Source: Bacillota bacterium | GTDB taxonomy: Bacteria > Bacillota > Clostridia > Oscillospirales > Oscillospiraceae | Direction: 5' to 3' | Assembly: GCA_023386265.1 (NCBI GenBank) | Contig: JAEWKA010000004.1 | Span: 186,001 to 250,000, forward strand | DNA: 64,000 nucleotides | Shown here: piece by piece, positions 34,764 through 43,290 of the stretch | Numbering within the stretch: position 1 is the stretch's first letter | Layout of the letters: each line of letters begins with the position of its first letter | Notes under the pieces: model-generated | Database searches by the model: none | The model's input: only the letters and a program-made list of their open reading frames with translations | Told to the model about the DNA's origin: nothing | Program-made: the position numbers and the translations under genes

Positions 34764-36411
34764 ATTTTGCGGTACCGGTCTGAAGCGAAACGATGTCGGT
34801 ACTGCCGTATTTTTTTCTAAGCACGGGTTTTTCAATTTTACCCGTTGGATTGCGCGGAATCTTGTCAAATATAATCTCGCGCGGACGCTTATAGCGGGGA
34901 AGCTCCAAACAAAACTCGTTAATTTCCTCCTCGGTTGCGGTGATATCCTGCTTAAGCTCAATTATCGCGCAGGCAATTTCGCCGAGACGCGGATGAGGTC
35001 TTCCGATAACTGCAACATCCTTTATCTTGATGTTTTTGCGTAGGTAATCCTCAATTTGAACCGGATAGAGATTTTCGCCGCCCATTATGATGACGTCCTT
35101 TTTGCGGTCAACCAGCCAGATGAATCCGTCCTCGTCAATACGGGCCATGTCACCTGTCCACAGCCAGCCATCAGGCGAGAGGGATTCACGGGTCGCTTCC
35201 TCGTTTTTGTAGTAGCAGGTCATGACGCCCGGCCCGCGAACGGCAAGCTCACCGACCTCGCCCTGAGGAAGCTCGTTCTTGTCGGAAGAAACTACCTTAG
35301 TTTCCCAGCCGAAGCCAGGAACGCCGATTGCCCCTACCTTATGCGTGTTTTCAACTCCGAGATGAACGCAGCCAGGACCGATTGATTCCGAAAGGCCGTA
35401 ATTTGTGTCGTACTGGTGGTGCGGGAAATATGCCTTCCAGCGGCTTATGAGAGCAGGGGGGACGGGTTGCGCTCCGATGTGCATTAGACTCCATGCTGAA
35501 AGGTCGTAATCGGAGAGCTTGAGTTCGCCTCTATCAAGCGCATCCACTATGTCCTGCGCCCACGGAACAAGAAGCCAGACGTTCGTTGCGCGCTCCTGTG
35601 CGGCGGTTTGGAGTATCCATTTGGGGCTTATGCCGCGAAGAATAACCGCCTTGCTCCCTGAAAGGAGACTGCCGAGCCAGTGCATTTTTGCGCCGGTATG
35701 GTAGAGCGGTGGCATGCAGAGAAAACAGTCTCCGCGCTTTTGTCCGTGATGCTTCTGCTCCGCGACTGCAGCATGAGTTAGGCTCAGGTGCTTGTGCAGA
35801 ATAGCCTTCGGGAAGCCTGTCGTACCCGAGGAAAAATAGATTGCGCCATAGTCGTCGTCAGTTATTTCCATATGCGGTTTTTTACTGGAGCAATATGACA
35901 TGAAGGTGTAGTAGCTCTCAGCCCATTCGGGGCACTCCGAACCTACATAATAGAGCTTTTTAATTTTCGGAATGTCATCTTTAATTTCGCTCATGCGCCC
36001 AACGAACTCGTTTCCGAAAACAAGAAGAGAGCAGTCGGCTAGATTTAGGCAGTATTTGATCTCGTCTGCGGTGTAGCGATAGTTGAGCGGCACGGCAAGC
36101 GCACCGGCTTTGAGTATGCCGAAGTAGACTGGCAGCCATTCAAGACTGTTCATCATCAGGATTCCAACTTTATCGCCTTTTGGGACGCCGTTTGCGAGCA
36201 GAAGATGGGCAAAACGGTTAGCGCGGCAGTCAAAATCCATCCACGATAATTCCCGCCTGTAGGTGTTCTCCTGATAGTTTATATCAACAAGAGCAAACTC
36301 CGTCCAAGATGTCTGCGCTACGCTGTTCTCGTGCTCGGGGTTAATCTCAACGAGTGCTGTCTCGTTCGGATACAGCCTTGCGTTCTGCTCCAAAAGTTCT
36401 GTAATCGGCAT
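34762..36411 (-). CDS. AMP-forming acyl-CoA ligase under T-box control
   Basis: 549 residues from the ATG at 36411 (AAGGAGTGGTTTT upstream); the 48 codons open further upstream lie inside the T-box leader and are not coding. Class I adenylate-forming enzyme: P-loop IYFSSGTTGFPKAILH (about 180-195), TNYGLSESIG, GWLWTGDMARIDEDGFIWL, the hinge DRKKDVIIMGGEN and the C-terminal catalytic lysine in PRNPTGKIEKPVL. It should couple a carboxylic acid to CoA through an acyl-AMP. The acid cannot be read from sequence. The leader senses uncharged tRNA, most likely tRNA-Tyr, which suggests a role in making or salvaging an aromatic amino acid rather than fatty acid breakdown. Confidence 0.88.
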   Translation of the reverse strand: MPITELLEQNARLYPNETALVEINPEHENSVAQTSWTEFALVDINYQENTYRRELSWMDFDCRANRFAHLLLANGVPKGDKVGILMMNSLEWLPVYFGILKAGALAVPLNYRYTADEIKYCLNLADCSLLVFGNEFVGRMSEIKDDIPKIKKLYYVGSECPEWAESYYTFMSYCSSKKPHMEITDDDYGAIYFSSGTTGFPKAILHKHLSLTHAAVAEQKHHGQKRGDCFLCMPPLYHTGAKMHWLGSLLSGSKAVILRGISPKWILQTAAQERATNVWLLVPWAQDIVDALDRGELKLSDYDLSAWSLMHIGAQPVPPALISRWKAYFPHHQYDTNYGLSESIGPGCVHLGVENTHKVGAIGVPGFGWETKVVSSDKNELPQGEVGELAVRGPGVMTCYYKNEEATRESLSPDGWLWTGDMARIDEDGFIWLVDRKKDVIIMGGENLYPVQIEDYLRKNIKIKDVAVIGRPHPRLGEIACAIIELKQDITATEEEINEFCLELPRYKRPREIIFDKIPRNPTGKIEKPVLRKKYGSTDIVSLQTGTAK

Positions 36412-36424
36412 AAAACCACTCCTT

Positions 36425-36462
36425 AATAAAAAATAAACGCCCTTCGGAAAATCCGAAGGGCG
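36425..36462 (-). terminator. Intrinsic terminator of the T-box leader
   Basis: CGCCCTTCGG / CCGAAGGGCG stem (36438-36447 with 36453-36462) and a T-rich run toward 36425 on the minus strand. The 5' arm overlaps the antiterminator partner sequence. Confidence 0.9.
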
Positions 36463-36728
36463 AAGAAAATTCGCGGTACCACCTTGGTTTGCAGCTCGCT
36501 TACGCAAAGCCGCCTTTATAGCTCTCTTCCATCGCGCATAATGCGTGCCGTGCAAAGAGCCGACCCGTTAACGGGCGTCACCCGTCACATCCTACTCGAA
36601 ACTCTTTCAGTGTGAAGCTAAAGGATGTATTCGCCGAAATTTCCCGTGCGCCTCTCATCAAACGGCTGCTTTCTGTACGGTTCAGTATCGGATACTTCTT
36701 CCTCATTATCGCTTTTATGTGTTAAATT
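36425..36728 (-). promoter_or_regulatory. T-box riboswitch, predicted tyrosine specifier
   Basis: On the minus strand the T-box sequence AAGGTGGTACCGCG is at 36485-36472, followed by an antiterminator partner (CCTT in the terminator arm) and an intrinsic terminator. Stem I is recognisable: AGGA...AGTA on the 5' side, CCGA pairing with TCGG above the specifier loop, then GAA and the triplet UAC (36629-36627), followed by A and TCCT pairing back to AGGA. The GAA-NNN-A pattern makes UAC (Tyr) the specifier. An in-between stem II/IIA region carries GACGGGTGACGCCCGTT. Uncharged tRNA would allow read-through into the ligase gene. Confidence 0.9.
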
Positions 36729-36734
36729 ATCGTA

Positions 36735-36763
36735 ATCATATTATAAGCTTAAATATATGTCAA
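36735..36763 (-). promoter_or_regulatory. Sigma-A promoter of the T-box/acyl-CoA ligase unit
   Basis: Minus-strand TTGACA (36763-36758), 17-base spacer, TATGAT (36740-36735). Start near 36728. The interval 36764-36858 to the next gene holds nothing further that I can name. Confidence 0.8.
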
Positions 36764-36858
36764 GCCCAAAGTCTAATTATCGTCACTTCATACAATGAAC
36801 TAATGCGTACTTAGCGCCTTAGCAGTGCAACAAACTGAGAATCTAGTGAAGTCTCAGG

Positions 36859-37770
36859 CTAAATATTACCATAAGCCTTGTTTTTGAATTCATCCAAAAA
36901 TTGAATGACGAAGTTTTTGAAGTCAGCACCCGCAGAGCCCGCGCAGGGCTTTGTGTTATATGTAACACCTATGTATGCGTAGGTTTCCGGAATGTCTACG
37001 TCCACACAGTACTGCTTAAGCTCTGGATTTGAGTATAGCTGCCAGCGGGGAATAATCGCGTAGCCCATACCGTCCCTCACGCTGCGTATTATAAGGTTCA
37101 TGTCGTTCGATTCACAGACGATCTGGGGACGAAAATCATATTTTTTAAAGGCCTGTTCAATATTGATGCGCAGACCCGTACCTTTTGAGGTAGTTATCAG
37201 CTTTTCGTTTTTTATGTCATCAAAGGTGACCGTGTCTCTTCCGATAAGCTTATGCCCAGGCGGAAGCAGTATGCTGCACCGCTCACAGAGTAACAAGTCT
37301 GTTTTAAGTCCCTTGAGTGGGTCGTCAGTCAGTGGGGGAGAGCAGAAGGCAAAATCCGCTTCACCGGCAGCAAGGGCGTCCATTATATCCTTAATGGTAG
37401 CAAATTCGATTGCAATTGTATAATCTGGATATTTTTTCCGGAACGCCATAATAAGCTCCGGCGAATACGAGCTCATGTTGCAAAGAATTGATATGCTTTT
37501 ATCGTGTCTGTCCAGCATGGCACCGATCTCGGTATTGAGTTCGTCAAAGTCTGTGAGGACTTTTTTGGCGTGCCTGAAAAAGGTCTCGCCATTTTCATTG
37601 AGGCGGATCTTTCTGCCGACATTGTCAAAGAGAGAAAGCCCGATTTCTTTCTCAAGGTTTGATATGACTCTGGTGAGAAAGGGCTGGGAAACTCCGAGCT
37701 TTTCCGACGCCCTCGTAACGTGCTCCATTTCTGCCGTCATACAGAAAAAGCGCAAATCTCTAATATCCAT
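36859..37770 (-). CDS. LysR-family transcriptional regulator
   Basis: 303 residues: N-terminal winged helix (MDIRDLRFFCMTAEMEHVTR through SQPFLTRVISNLEKEIG) and a C-terminal effector-binding domain with the usual lobes. GGAGGATTCT precedes the ATG. It is close in sequence to the neighbouring LysR gene (same MDIRDL start, same FxxAKKxL and CETHD/CESND positions), so the pair arose by duplication. Lies upstream of the T-box/ligase unit in the same orientation, but that unit has its own promoter. Target genes unknown. Confidence 0.92.
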   Translation of the reverse strand: MDIRDLRFFCMTAEMEHVTRASEKLGVSQPFLTRVISNLEKEIGLSLFDNVGRKIRLNENGETFFRHAKKVLTDFDELNTEIGAMLDRHDKSISILCNMSSYSPELIMAFRKKYPDYTIAIEFATIKDIMDALAAGEADFAFCSPPLTDDPLKGLKTDLLLCERCSILLPPGHKLIGRDTVTFDDIKNEKLITTSKGTGLRINIEQAFKKYDFRPQIVCESNDMNLIIRSVRDGMGYAIIPRWQLYSNPELKQYCVDVDIPETYAYIGVTYNTKPCAGSAGADFKNFVIQFLDEFKNKAYGNI

Positions 37771-37821
37771 AGAATCCTCCGGATTTTCGGATTAGATTAG
37801 TTTTTTAACCAAGTAAAAAAA

Positions 37822-38739
37822 TTACAAGGTCGGGTTCACTGTAATCTTCTCCTGCAGCTTTTTAAAATAATTACGGGAGAAGCTCAAGAAATCTTCCATG
37901 TTTCTGTTTTCGATTGACAGCTTGTTATAGCTCAGACCCATGTTTCCGAATTTATCGTTACTGTCGATGTCGATGCAGTATATGCTCAGTTCGGGATATT
38001 TCGCAAGAAATGAATATGAAATGAAGGCGTAACCCAGACCTGACAATACTGCCTGTATTATCAGGTTGACATCGTGCGTTTCACAAACTATTTTCGGACG
38101 AACCGAATACTTTTCAAAAACATAATCGACATGATTCCGCATAGCGCCGCCCTTGGACGCGGCAACGAGTCTTTCACCCTGGAGCTCCTCAAATTTAATT
38201 GACTTTCTCTTGAGCATCGGATGCCCGGGCGGAAAGATAACACAGGCAGTGTCATGAAACACAATTTCTGTGACAATGTTTTTTGAAAGGTCCTCGTCGA
38301 TTGCGGGATCACAGAGAACGAAATCCGCGGCGCCTGTCGTAAGCGCTTCAAGCATTTCCTTTTTTGTCGCATAGGCAAGTTTGAGCGAGTAATTCGCGTT
38401 TTTCTTTTGAAATTCGACTATCATACCATGTGCGTGCGCTTCAGTATTGCACAAGAGCGAAATCGTTCTGAGATTTTGCTCTTGAACAAAGTCCATTTCG
38501 GTATAAAGGTTGTCAACCTCCGCAAGTATCTTTTTTGCGTTGCGGTAGAACACCTCGCCGTTGTCGTTAAGCTTAATTTTTCTGCCCACCTTGTCAAAGA
38601 GCTGGGTACCGAATTCGTCTTCAAGTTGGCCGATAATTTTCGTCAGATAGGGCTGAGCGATTCCGAGAATTTCCGCGGCTTTTGAAACGTGCTCAAGTTC
38701 GGCAGTCAGGCAAAAGTATTTTAGATCCCTTATATCCAT
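37822..38739 (-). CDS. LysR-family transcriptional regulator (paralogue)
   Basis: 305 residues with the same architecture as the adjacent LysR protein: helix-turn-helix AAEILGIAQPYLTKIIGQLE and an effector domain containing ATKKEMLEALTTGAADFVLCD. GGGAGGTTTTC precedes the ATG at 38739. 51 bases separate the two genes, which may be cotranscribed. Divergent from the pst operon across about 370 bases. Effector unknown. Confidence 0.92.
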   Translation of the reverse strand: MDIRDLKYFCLTAELEHVSKAAEILGIAQPYLTKIIGQLEDEFGTQLFDKVGRKIKLNDNGEVFYRNAKKILAEVDNLYTEMDFVQEQNLRTISLLCNTEAHAHGMIVEFQKKNANYSLKLAYATKKEMLEALTTGAADFVLCDPAIDEDLSKNIVTEIVFHDTACVIFPPGHPMLKRKSIKFEELQGERLVAASKGGAMRNHVDYVFEKYSVRPKIVCETHDVNLIIQAVLSGLGYAFISYSFLAKYPELSIYCIDIDSNDKFGNMGLSYNKLSIENRNMEDFLSFSRNYFKKLQEKITVNPTL

Positions 38740-38982
38740 GAAAACCTCCCATATGAAGTCAGGTCTTCTAATCCTCTATTTTTCAATATCGTAACATAAA
38801 ACACTAGTTCATGCTATAAAAATATCAACAAATAATGACTTTTTTTATATAATATAAATTTTTGTATAATTTCATGACGATGCAATATTTTCTTATATAT
38901 GAATAATTATGATTCCAAAATTTTGATAACTAAATACAAACGAAAATTATAGGAGAATTAAGAAAACCCTCTAGCTTTATAA

Positions 38983-39004
38983 CTTTACGTATTCTTTACG
39001 TATT
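38983..39004 (+). promoter_or_regulatory. Candidate Pho box: exact 11-base tandem repeat upstream of pstS
   Basis: CTTTACGTATT occurs twice in direct succession (38983-38993, 38994-39004). Eleven-base direct repeats are how PhoB/PhoP-family dimers bind, and the cognate regulator pair is encoded at the end of the same cluster. A possible -10 (TATGAT) is at 39047-39052, but it is about 42 bases away, so the core promoter is not settled. The rest of 38740-39107 is AT-rich with no gene. Confidence 0.6.
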
Positions 39005-39107
39005 TTTGAAGGAATCGTGGTAGTGAGTTTGTTTCATCGAATTTATTATGATTACAGTACCAATAATAAATAGAGTATTTCAAAAGTGTAAATTAAGGAG
39101 AAAGTTT

Positions 39108-39968
39108 ATGAAAAAAATCATCACGATTGCTCTTGCAGCTGTACTGTGCCTGGCACTTTTTGCAGGTTGCTCTTCAACAAAGGAAGCAGATGCTTCTCCC
39201 TCCGCAGGAGCTTCCACAGCTCCCACCGAAGCAGCTCTTTCCGGAACAGTTTCCACCAACGGCTCCACCTCAATGGAAAAAGTCATTGCGGCTCTCAGCG
39301 AAGCATTCATGGCAAAATATCCCGATGTAACAGTTACTTATGATGCAACTGGTTCGGGTGCAGGAATTACCGCCGCAACAGATGGAACTGCTGATATTGG
39401 TCTTTCAAGCCGCGATCTAAAAACAGAAGAAACCGGACTTGACGCAACCGTCATCGCGCTCGACGGCATTGCAGTCGTCGTAAACAAGTCCAACACCGTA
39501 ACGGACCTTACTCTTGAGCAAATTGCAGGTCTTGCAAAGGGCGAAATAACCAACTGGAAAGATGTCGGCGGACCTGATGCTCCCGTAGTTTTAATTGGAC
39601 GTGAAGCAGGTTCCGGTACTCGCGATGGCTTTGAAACTATCGTCGATGTCAAGGACGCCTGCAAATACGAGCAGGAACTGACCTCCACCGGTGCGGTAAT
39701 CGCGGCAGTCGCATCAAATGAAAATGCCTTTGGTTACGCATCACTCTCCGCTGTCAATGAAACGGTTTTTAAAGTTAAGGTCGGCGGTGTGGAATGCACA
39801 GAAGCAACCGTTCTTGACGGAAGCTATAAGCTCCAGAGAGACTTCAATATCATAACCAAGCAGGGGACAGAGCCCTCCACAGCAGCTAGGGCTTTCATTG
39901 AATACGCAAAGAGCACTGAGGCCGCGTCAATAATTGAAAAGGCCGGAGCAATCTCTCCCTCGAAATAA
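39108..39968 (+). CDS. pstS: Phosphate ABC transporter, substrate-binding lipoprotein
   Basis: 286 residues from ATG 39108 (AAGGAGAAAG upstream). A lipoprotein signal with lipobox LFAGC (Cys at about 21) and an Ser/Ala/Pro-rich linker precede the phosphate-binding domain: STNGSTSMEKV, TYDATGSGAGI, IGLSSRDLK and GREAGSGTRDGFE are the ligand-binding loops of PstS. Captures orthophosphate outside the membrane for PstCAB. First gene of the pst-pho cluster. Confidence 0.96.
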   Translation: MKKIITIALAAVLCLALFAGCSSTKEADASPSAGASTAPTEAALSGTVSTNGSTSMEKVIAALSEAFMAKYPDVTVTYDATGSGAGITAATDGTADIGLSSRDLKTEETGLDATVIALDGIAVVVNKSNTVTDLTLEQIAGLAKGEITNWKDVGGPDAPVVLIGREAGSGTRDGFETIVDVKDACKYEQELTSTGAVIAAVASNENAFGYASLSAVNETVFKVKVGGVECTEATVLDGSYKLQRDFNIITKQGTEPSTAARAFIEYAKSTEAASIIEKAGAISPSK

Positions 39969-39982
39969 GAAGGTCGTAAGAC

Positions 39983-40010
39983 AAGGGGACTTCACCTTTG
40001 AAGTCCCCTT
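39983..40010 (+). terminator. Hairpin between pstS and pstC (partial terminator)
   Basis: AAGGGGACTTCA / TGAAGTCCCCTT with a CCTT loop but a poor T-run. Such a hairpin commonly lowers expression of the permease genes relative to the binding protein or protects the pstS mRNA 3' end. Confidence 0.7.
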
Positions 40011-40043
40011 TGAGTGCTTCTTAAAAAGCTGACGGAGGTCATT

Positions 40044-40916
40044 ATGAAAGCTAGAAACATAACCGAACAAGTAATGCATGTCATATTCGTCGTCTGCGGA
40101 ATGATATCAATTATCGCAGTCGTCGGTATATCAGCTTATATGATAATCAGCGGCCTTCCCGCAATCAGGGAAATCGGTCTAAAGGATTTTCTTTTCGGAC
40201 AGGTCTGGAAAAGCACGGCGTCCGAACCCTTATTCGGTATCCTGCCGTTTATTCTTTCCTCAATCTTTGCGACAACCGGAGCAATACTGATTGGTGTACC
40301 TATCGGGCTTCTGATGTCGGTGTTCTTATCGAAGATAGCGAGTACCAAAGTTGCCTCCGCAGTACGTCCGGCAGTTGAGCTTCTAGCAGGCATACCTTCC
40401 GTTGTATACGGACTCGTGGGTATCATCGTGCTCGTTCCGGCGGTTATGGACATCTTCAATTTGAAAAGCGGCTCAACGCTGTTTTCGGCGATAATCGTTC
40501 TGGCAATAATGATAATGCCGAGCATTGTCAGTGTAAGCGAGAACGCCCTAAACGCGGTTCCTAAGAAATTTGAAGAGGCGAGCCTTGCCCTTGGAGCAAC
40601 GAAAATTGAAACCATCTTCAAGGTCAGCATACCCTCGGCAAAAAGCGGAATCACCGCCGGAGTTGTTCTTGGCATCGGCAGAGCAATCGGCGAAGCGATG
40701 GCAGTCATGATGGTAGCCGGAAATGTTTCGAATATGCCAAAGCTCTTCAGCAGCGTAAGGTTTCTTACAACCGCTATTTCCTCCGAAATGTCCTACGCGG
40801 GCGGACTGCAGAAGCAAGCTCTCTTTTCAATCGGCCTTGTGCTGTTCGTGTTTATAATGATAATCAACATTGTACTTAATACTCTGCTTAAAGGAGGGTA
40901 CAAGGATGAAAGATAA
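40044..40916 (+). CDS. pstC: Phosphate ABC transporter permease PstC
   Basis: 290 residues, six helices, with the permease-ATPase coupling loop EEASLALGATKIETIFKVSI and GRAIGEAMAVMMVAGN. ATG 40044 follows ACGGAGGTC. Overlaps pstA by 11 bases. Forms the channel with PstA in the cell membrane. Confidence 0.94.
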   Translation: MKARNITEQVMHVIFVVCGMISIIAVVGISAYMIISGLPAIREIGLKDFLFGQVWKSTASEPLFGILPFILSSIFATTGAILIGVPIGLLMSVFLSKIASTKVASAVRPAVELLAGIPSVVYGLVGIIVLVPAVMDIFNLKSGSTLFSAIIVLAIMIMPSIVSVSENALNAVPKKFEEASLALGATKIETIFKVSIPSAKSGITAGVVLGIGRAIGEAMAVMMVAGNVSNMPKLFSSVRFLTTAISSEMSYAGGLQKQALFSIGLVLFVFIMIINIVLNTLLKGGYKDER

Positions 40917-41790
40917 TTCTAAAGCACTTTCGCTTGAAAGCAATATATCCGCCGGACGCAGAATTAAAGATGTAGTTCTTAAAGTTTTCATTTATATCTC
41001 AGCATTAATAACCATAATGCTTTTACTTGGACTCATAGGTTATATCTTTTACAGGGGGCTGCCCCATGTGACATGGGAGTTTCTGACGACACAGCGCAAG
41101 GTGCTCGAGGAAAAAATCGGTATCCTGCCAAATATAATTTTCACACTATACATGATTTTAACCGCTCTGATAATAGCTCTTCCCGTCGGAGTAGGGGCTG
41201 CGATTTACCTGAACGAATACTCAACAAATAAACGACTGGTTAGATTCATCGAATTTTCGACGGAGACACTGACCGCAATCCCGTCCATCATCTACGGTCT
41301 TGTCGGAATGCTATTCTTCTGCCAGAAGCTTGGGCTACGCTCCAGCGTTCTCGCGGGTTCGCTTACGCTGGTTGTTATGATACTGCCAAGCATAATCAGA
41401 ACGACGCAGGAATCGCTTAAAACAACACCCCAGTCATACCGTGACGGCGCATTGGCGCTTGGTGCAACGAAATGGTATACCATTCGAACGATAGTTCTAC
41501 CCTGTACCATCGACGGAATCGTCAGCGGTGCTATACTCGCAGTCGGGCGAATAGTCGGCGAGTCTGCAGCCCTGCTATTTACAGCCGGCGCGGGCTATGT
41601 GCTGGTCACAAACTACTTCAGGGCTCTTTCTACAAGCGGAGGAACTCTCAGCGTAATGCTCTACGTTTATACGATGGAGAGCGGCGAATTCAGCGTCGGC
41701 TTTGCGATTGCGTCAATATTAATGATTCTTGTGCTTATAATCAATTTCTCTGCAAAAGCCGCGAAAAAAAGACTAAAAAAGATCGGGTGA
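40906..41790 (+). CDS. pstA: Phosphate ABC transporter permease PstA
   Basis: 294 residues. Second permease half, with LPVGVGAAIYLNEYS, the coupling loop YRDGALALGATKWYTIRTIV and GRIVGESAALLFTAG. ATG 40906 is chosen because AAAGGAGGGTACAAGG precedes it; the frame is open 12 codons upstream in the pstC end. Thirty-six bases to pstB. Confidence 0.94.
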   Translation: MKDNSKALSLESNISAGRRIKDVVLKVFIYISALITIMLLLGLIGYIFYRGLPHVTWEFLTTQRKVLEEKIGILPNIIFTLYMILTALIIALPVGVGAAIYLNEYSTNKRLVRFIEFSTETLTAIPSIIYGLVGMLFFCQKLGLRSSVLAGSLTLVVMILPSIIRTTQESLKTTPQSYRDGALALGATKWYTIRTIVLPCTIDGIVSGAILAVGRIVGESAALLFTAGAGYVLVTNYFRALSTSGGTLSVMLYVYTMESGEFSVGFAIASILMILVLIINFSAKAAKKRLKKIG

Positions 41791-41826
41791 GCGCGTGAAC
41801 TGTTTCACGCCATCAAGGAGGTAAAT

Positions 41827-42579
41827 ATGAGTATAATATCGACAAGAAATCTTGAGCTGTATTACGGAGCTTTCCATGCGCTCAAGGGCATCGATATCGA
41901 CATAGAGGAAAAAGAAATTACCGCTCTAATCGGGCCATCCGGCTGCGGCAAAAGTACATTTTTGAAAACGCTGAACCGAATGAACGACCTTATTCCGGGA
42001 GTGCTGATCATTGGCGAAGCAAAGTACCGCGATACGGATATTTATGCTAAAACCACGAACGTGAATCTCCTTCGCAAGAGCATAGGAATGGTCTTCCAGG
42101 CGCCCAATCCATTTCCTATGACGATATACGATAATATTGCTTATGGGCCGAGACTGCACGGCAATCACAGCAAGGCATCCCTCGACGAAATAGTAGAAAG
42201 CTCTCTGCGCGGCGCGGCACTTTGGGATGAAGTCAAGGACAGACTCAAAAAGAGCGCTCTGGGGCTTTCTGGTGGTCAGCAGCAGCGTCTTTGCATTGCG
42301 CGGGCGCTGAGCGTGGAGCCGGAAATACTGCTCATGGACGAGCCAACAAGCGCACTCGACCCTGCAAGCACCATGCGCATCGAGGAGCTTATGGACGACC
42401 TTCGCAAAAATTACACCGTCGTCATTGTTACACACAATATGCAACAGGCGGCGCGTATCTCCGACAAGACCGCGTTTTTCCTGATTGGTGAGCTCGTTGA
42501 AATGGGCAAGACCGACGACATATTCTCGATACCCAAGGACAAGCGCACAGAAGACTACATTACCGGTCGTTTCGGTTAA
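41827..42579 (+). CDS. pstB: Phosphate ABC transporter ATP-binding protein
   Basis: 250 residues. Walker A GPSGCGKSTFLKTLNRMND, the PstB-typical FQAPNPFPMTIYDN, signature LSGGQQQRLCIARAL and Walker B ILLMDEPTSALDP. AAGGAGGTAAAT ahead of the ATG. Hydrolyses ATP to drive PstCA. Confidence 0.97.
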   Translation: MSIISTRNLELYYGAFHALKGIDIDIEEKEITALIGPSGCGKSTFLKTLNRMNDLIPGVLIIGEAKYRDTDIYAKTTNVNLLRKSIGMVFQAPNPFPMTIYDNIAYGPRLHGNHSKASLDEIVESSLRGAALWDEVKDRLKKSALGLSGGQQQRLCIARALSVEPEILLMDEPTSALDPASTMRIEELMDDLRKNYTVVIVTHNMQQAARISDKTAFFLIGELVEMGKTDDIFSIPKDKRTEDYITGRFG

Positions 42580-42603
42580 TAACGTTTAGGAGTGTGAATT
42601 ATT

Positions 42604-43278
42604 ATGGCGACAAGAAAACTTTACGACGACGAGCTCAAGGATTTGTCCTCAGCGCTTATCAGAATGGGTACAACTGCGATAGACGCTGTTACCCGTTCCA
42701 TGCAGGCCCTGAAAACATTTGACAAAGCGCTCGCAAAAGAGATAATAGAAGATGATGCAAGTATTAATGCGATGGAACGCGAAATTGAAACGATGTGCCT
42801 CAAGCTCATTCTTAAGCAGCAGCCTGTGGCTACCGACCTGCGCAAGATTTCAACCGCGATCAAGATGATAACGGACATCGAACGCATAGGTGATGCCGCT
42901 TCCGACATCGCTGAAATCAGCATGTATCACGACAGTATCAGTTTTCCGGATATTCAGGAGGAAGTCCTTAAAATGGCCGTTAGCGCGAAGGAAATGGTCG
43001 CATCCGCAATTGACGCATATGTGAAAGGCGATCTTGAGCTTGCTAAGGAAACTATGATAAAGGACGACGTTGTGGATGATTACTTTCTGAGAATCCGCCA
43101 CGCGCTCGGATCAAGGATTTACAACGACACGCGCGATATGGAAATTGTTATTGACTACCTGATGATTGTGAAATATCTTGAACGCATCGGCGACCACGCG
43201 GTCAACATCTGCGAATGGGTGCATTATTACGTTACCGGTATTCACATAAACGAAGAGCTACCCGATTTTAACTCTTAA
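42604..43278 (+). CDS. phoU: Phosphate-signalling complex protein PhoU
   Basis: 224 residues, two three-helix PhoU repeats; metal-binding motifs ERIGDAASDIAE and ERIGDHAVNICEW are visible at equivalent places in each. Links the Pst transporter state to the PhoR sensor and keeps the regulon off under phosphate plenty. GGAGTGTGAATTATT precedes the ATG. Confidence 0.95.
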   Translation: MATRKLYDDELKDLSSALIRMGTTAIDAVTRSMQALKTFDKALAKEIIEDDASINAMEREIETMCLKLILKQQPVATDLRKISTAIKMITDIERIGDAASDIAEISMYHDSISFPDIQEEVLKMAVSAKEMVASAIDAYVKGDLELAKETMIKDDVVDDYFLRIRHALGSRIYNDTRDMEIVIDYLMIVKYLERIGDHAVNICEWVHYYVTGIHINEELPDFNS

Positions 43279-43290
43279 GGAGGCTTCCGT

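Noticed and set aside
36412..36555. 48-codon N-terminal extension of the acyl-CoA ligase
   Set aside because: This stretch is the T-box leader including its terminator; the true ATG at 36411 has its own ribosome site.
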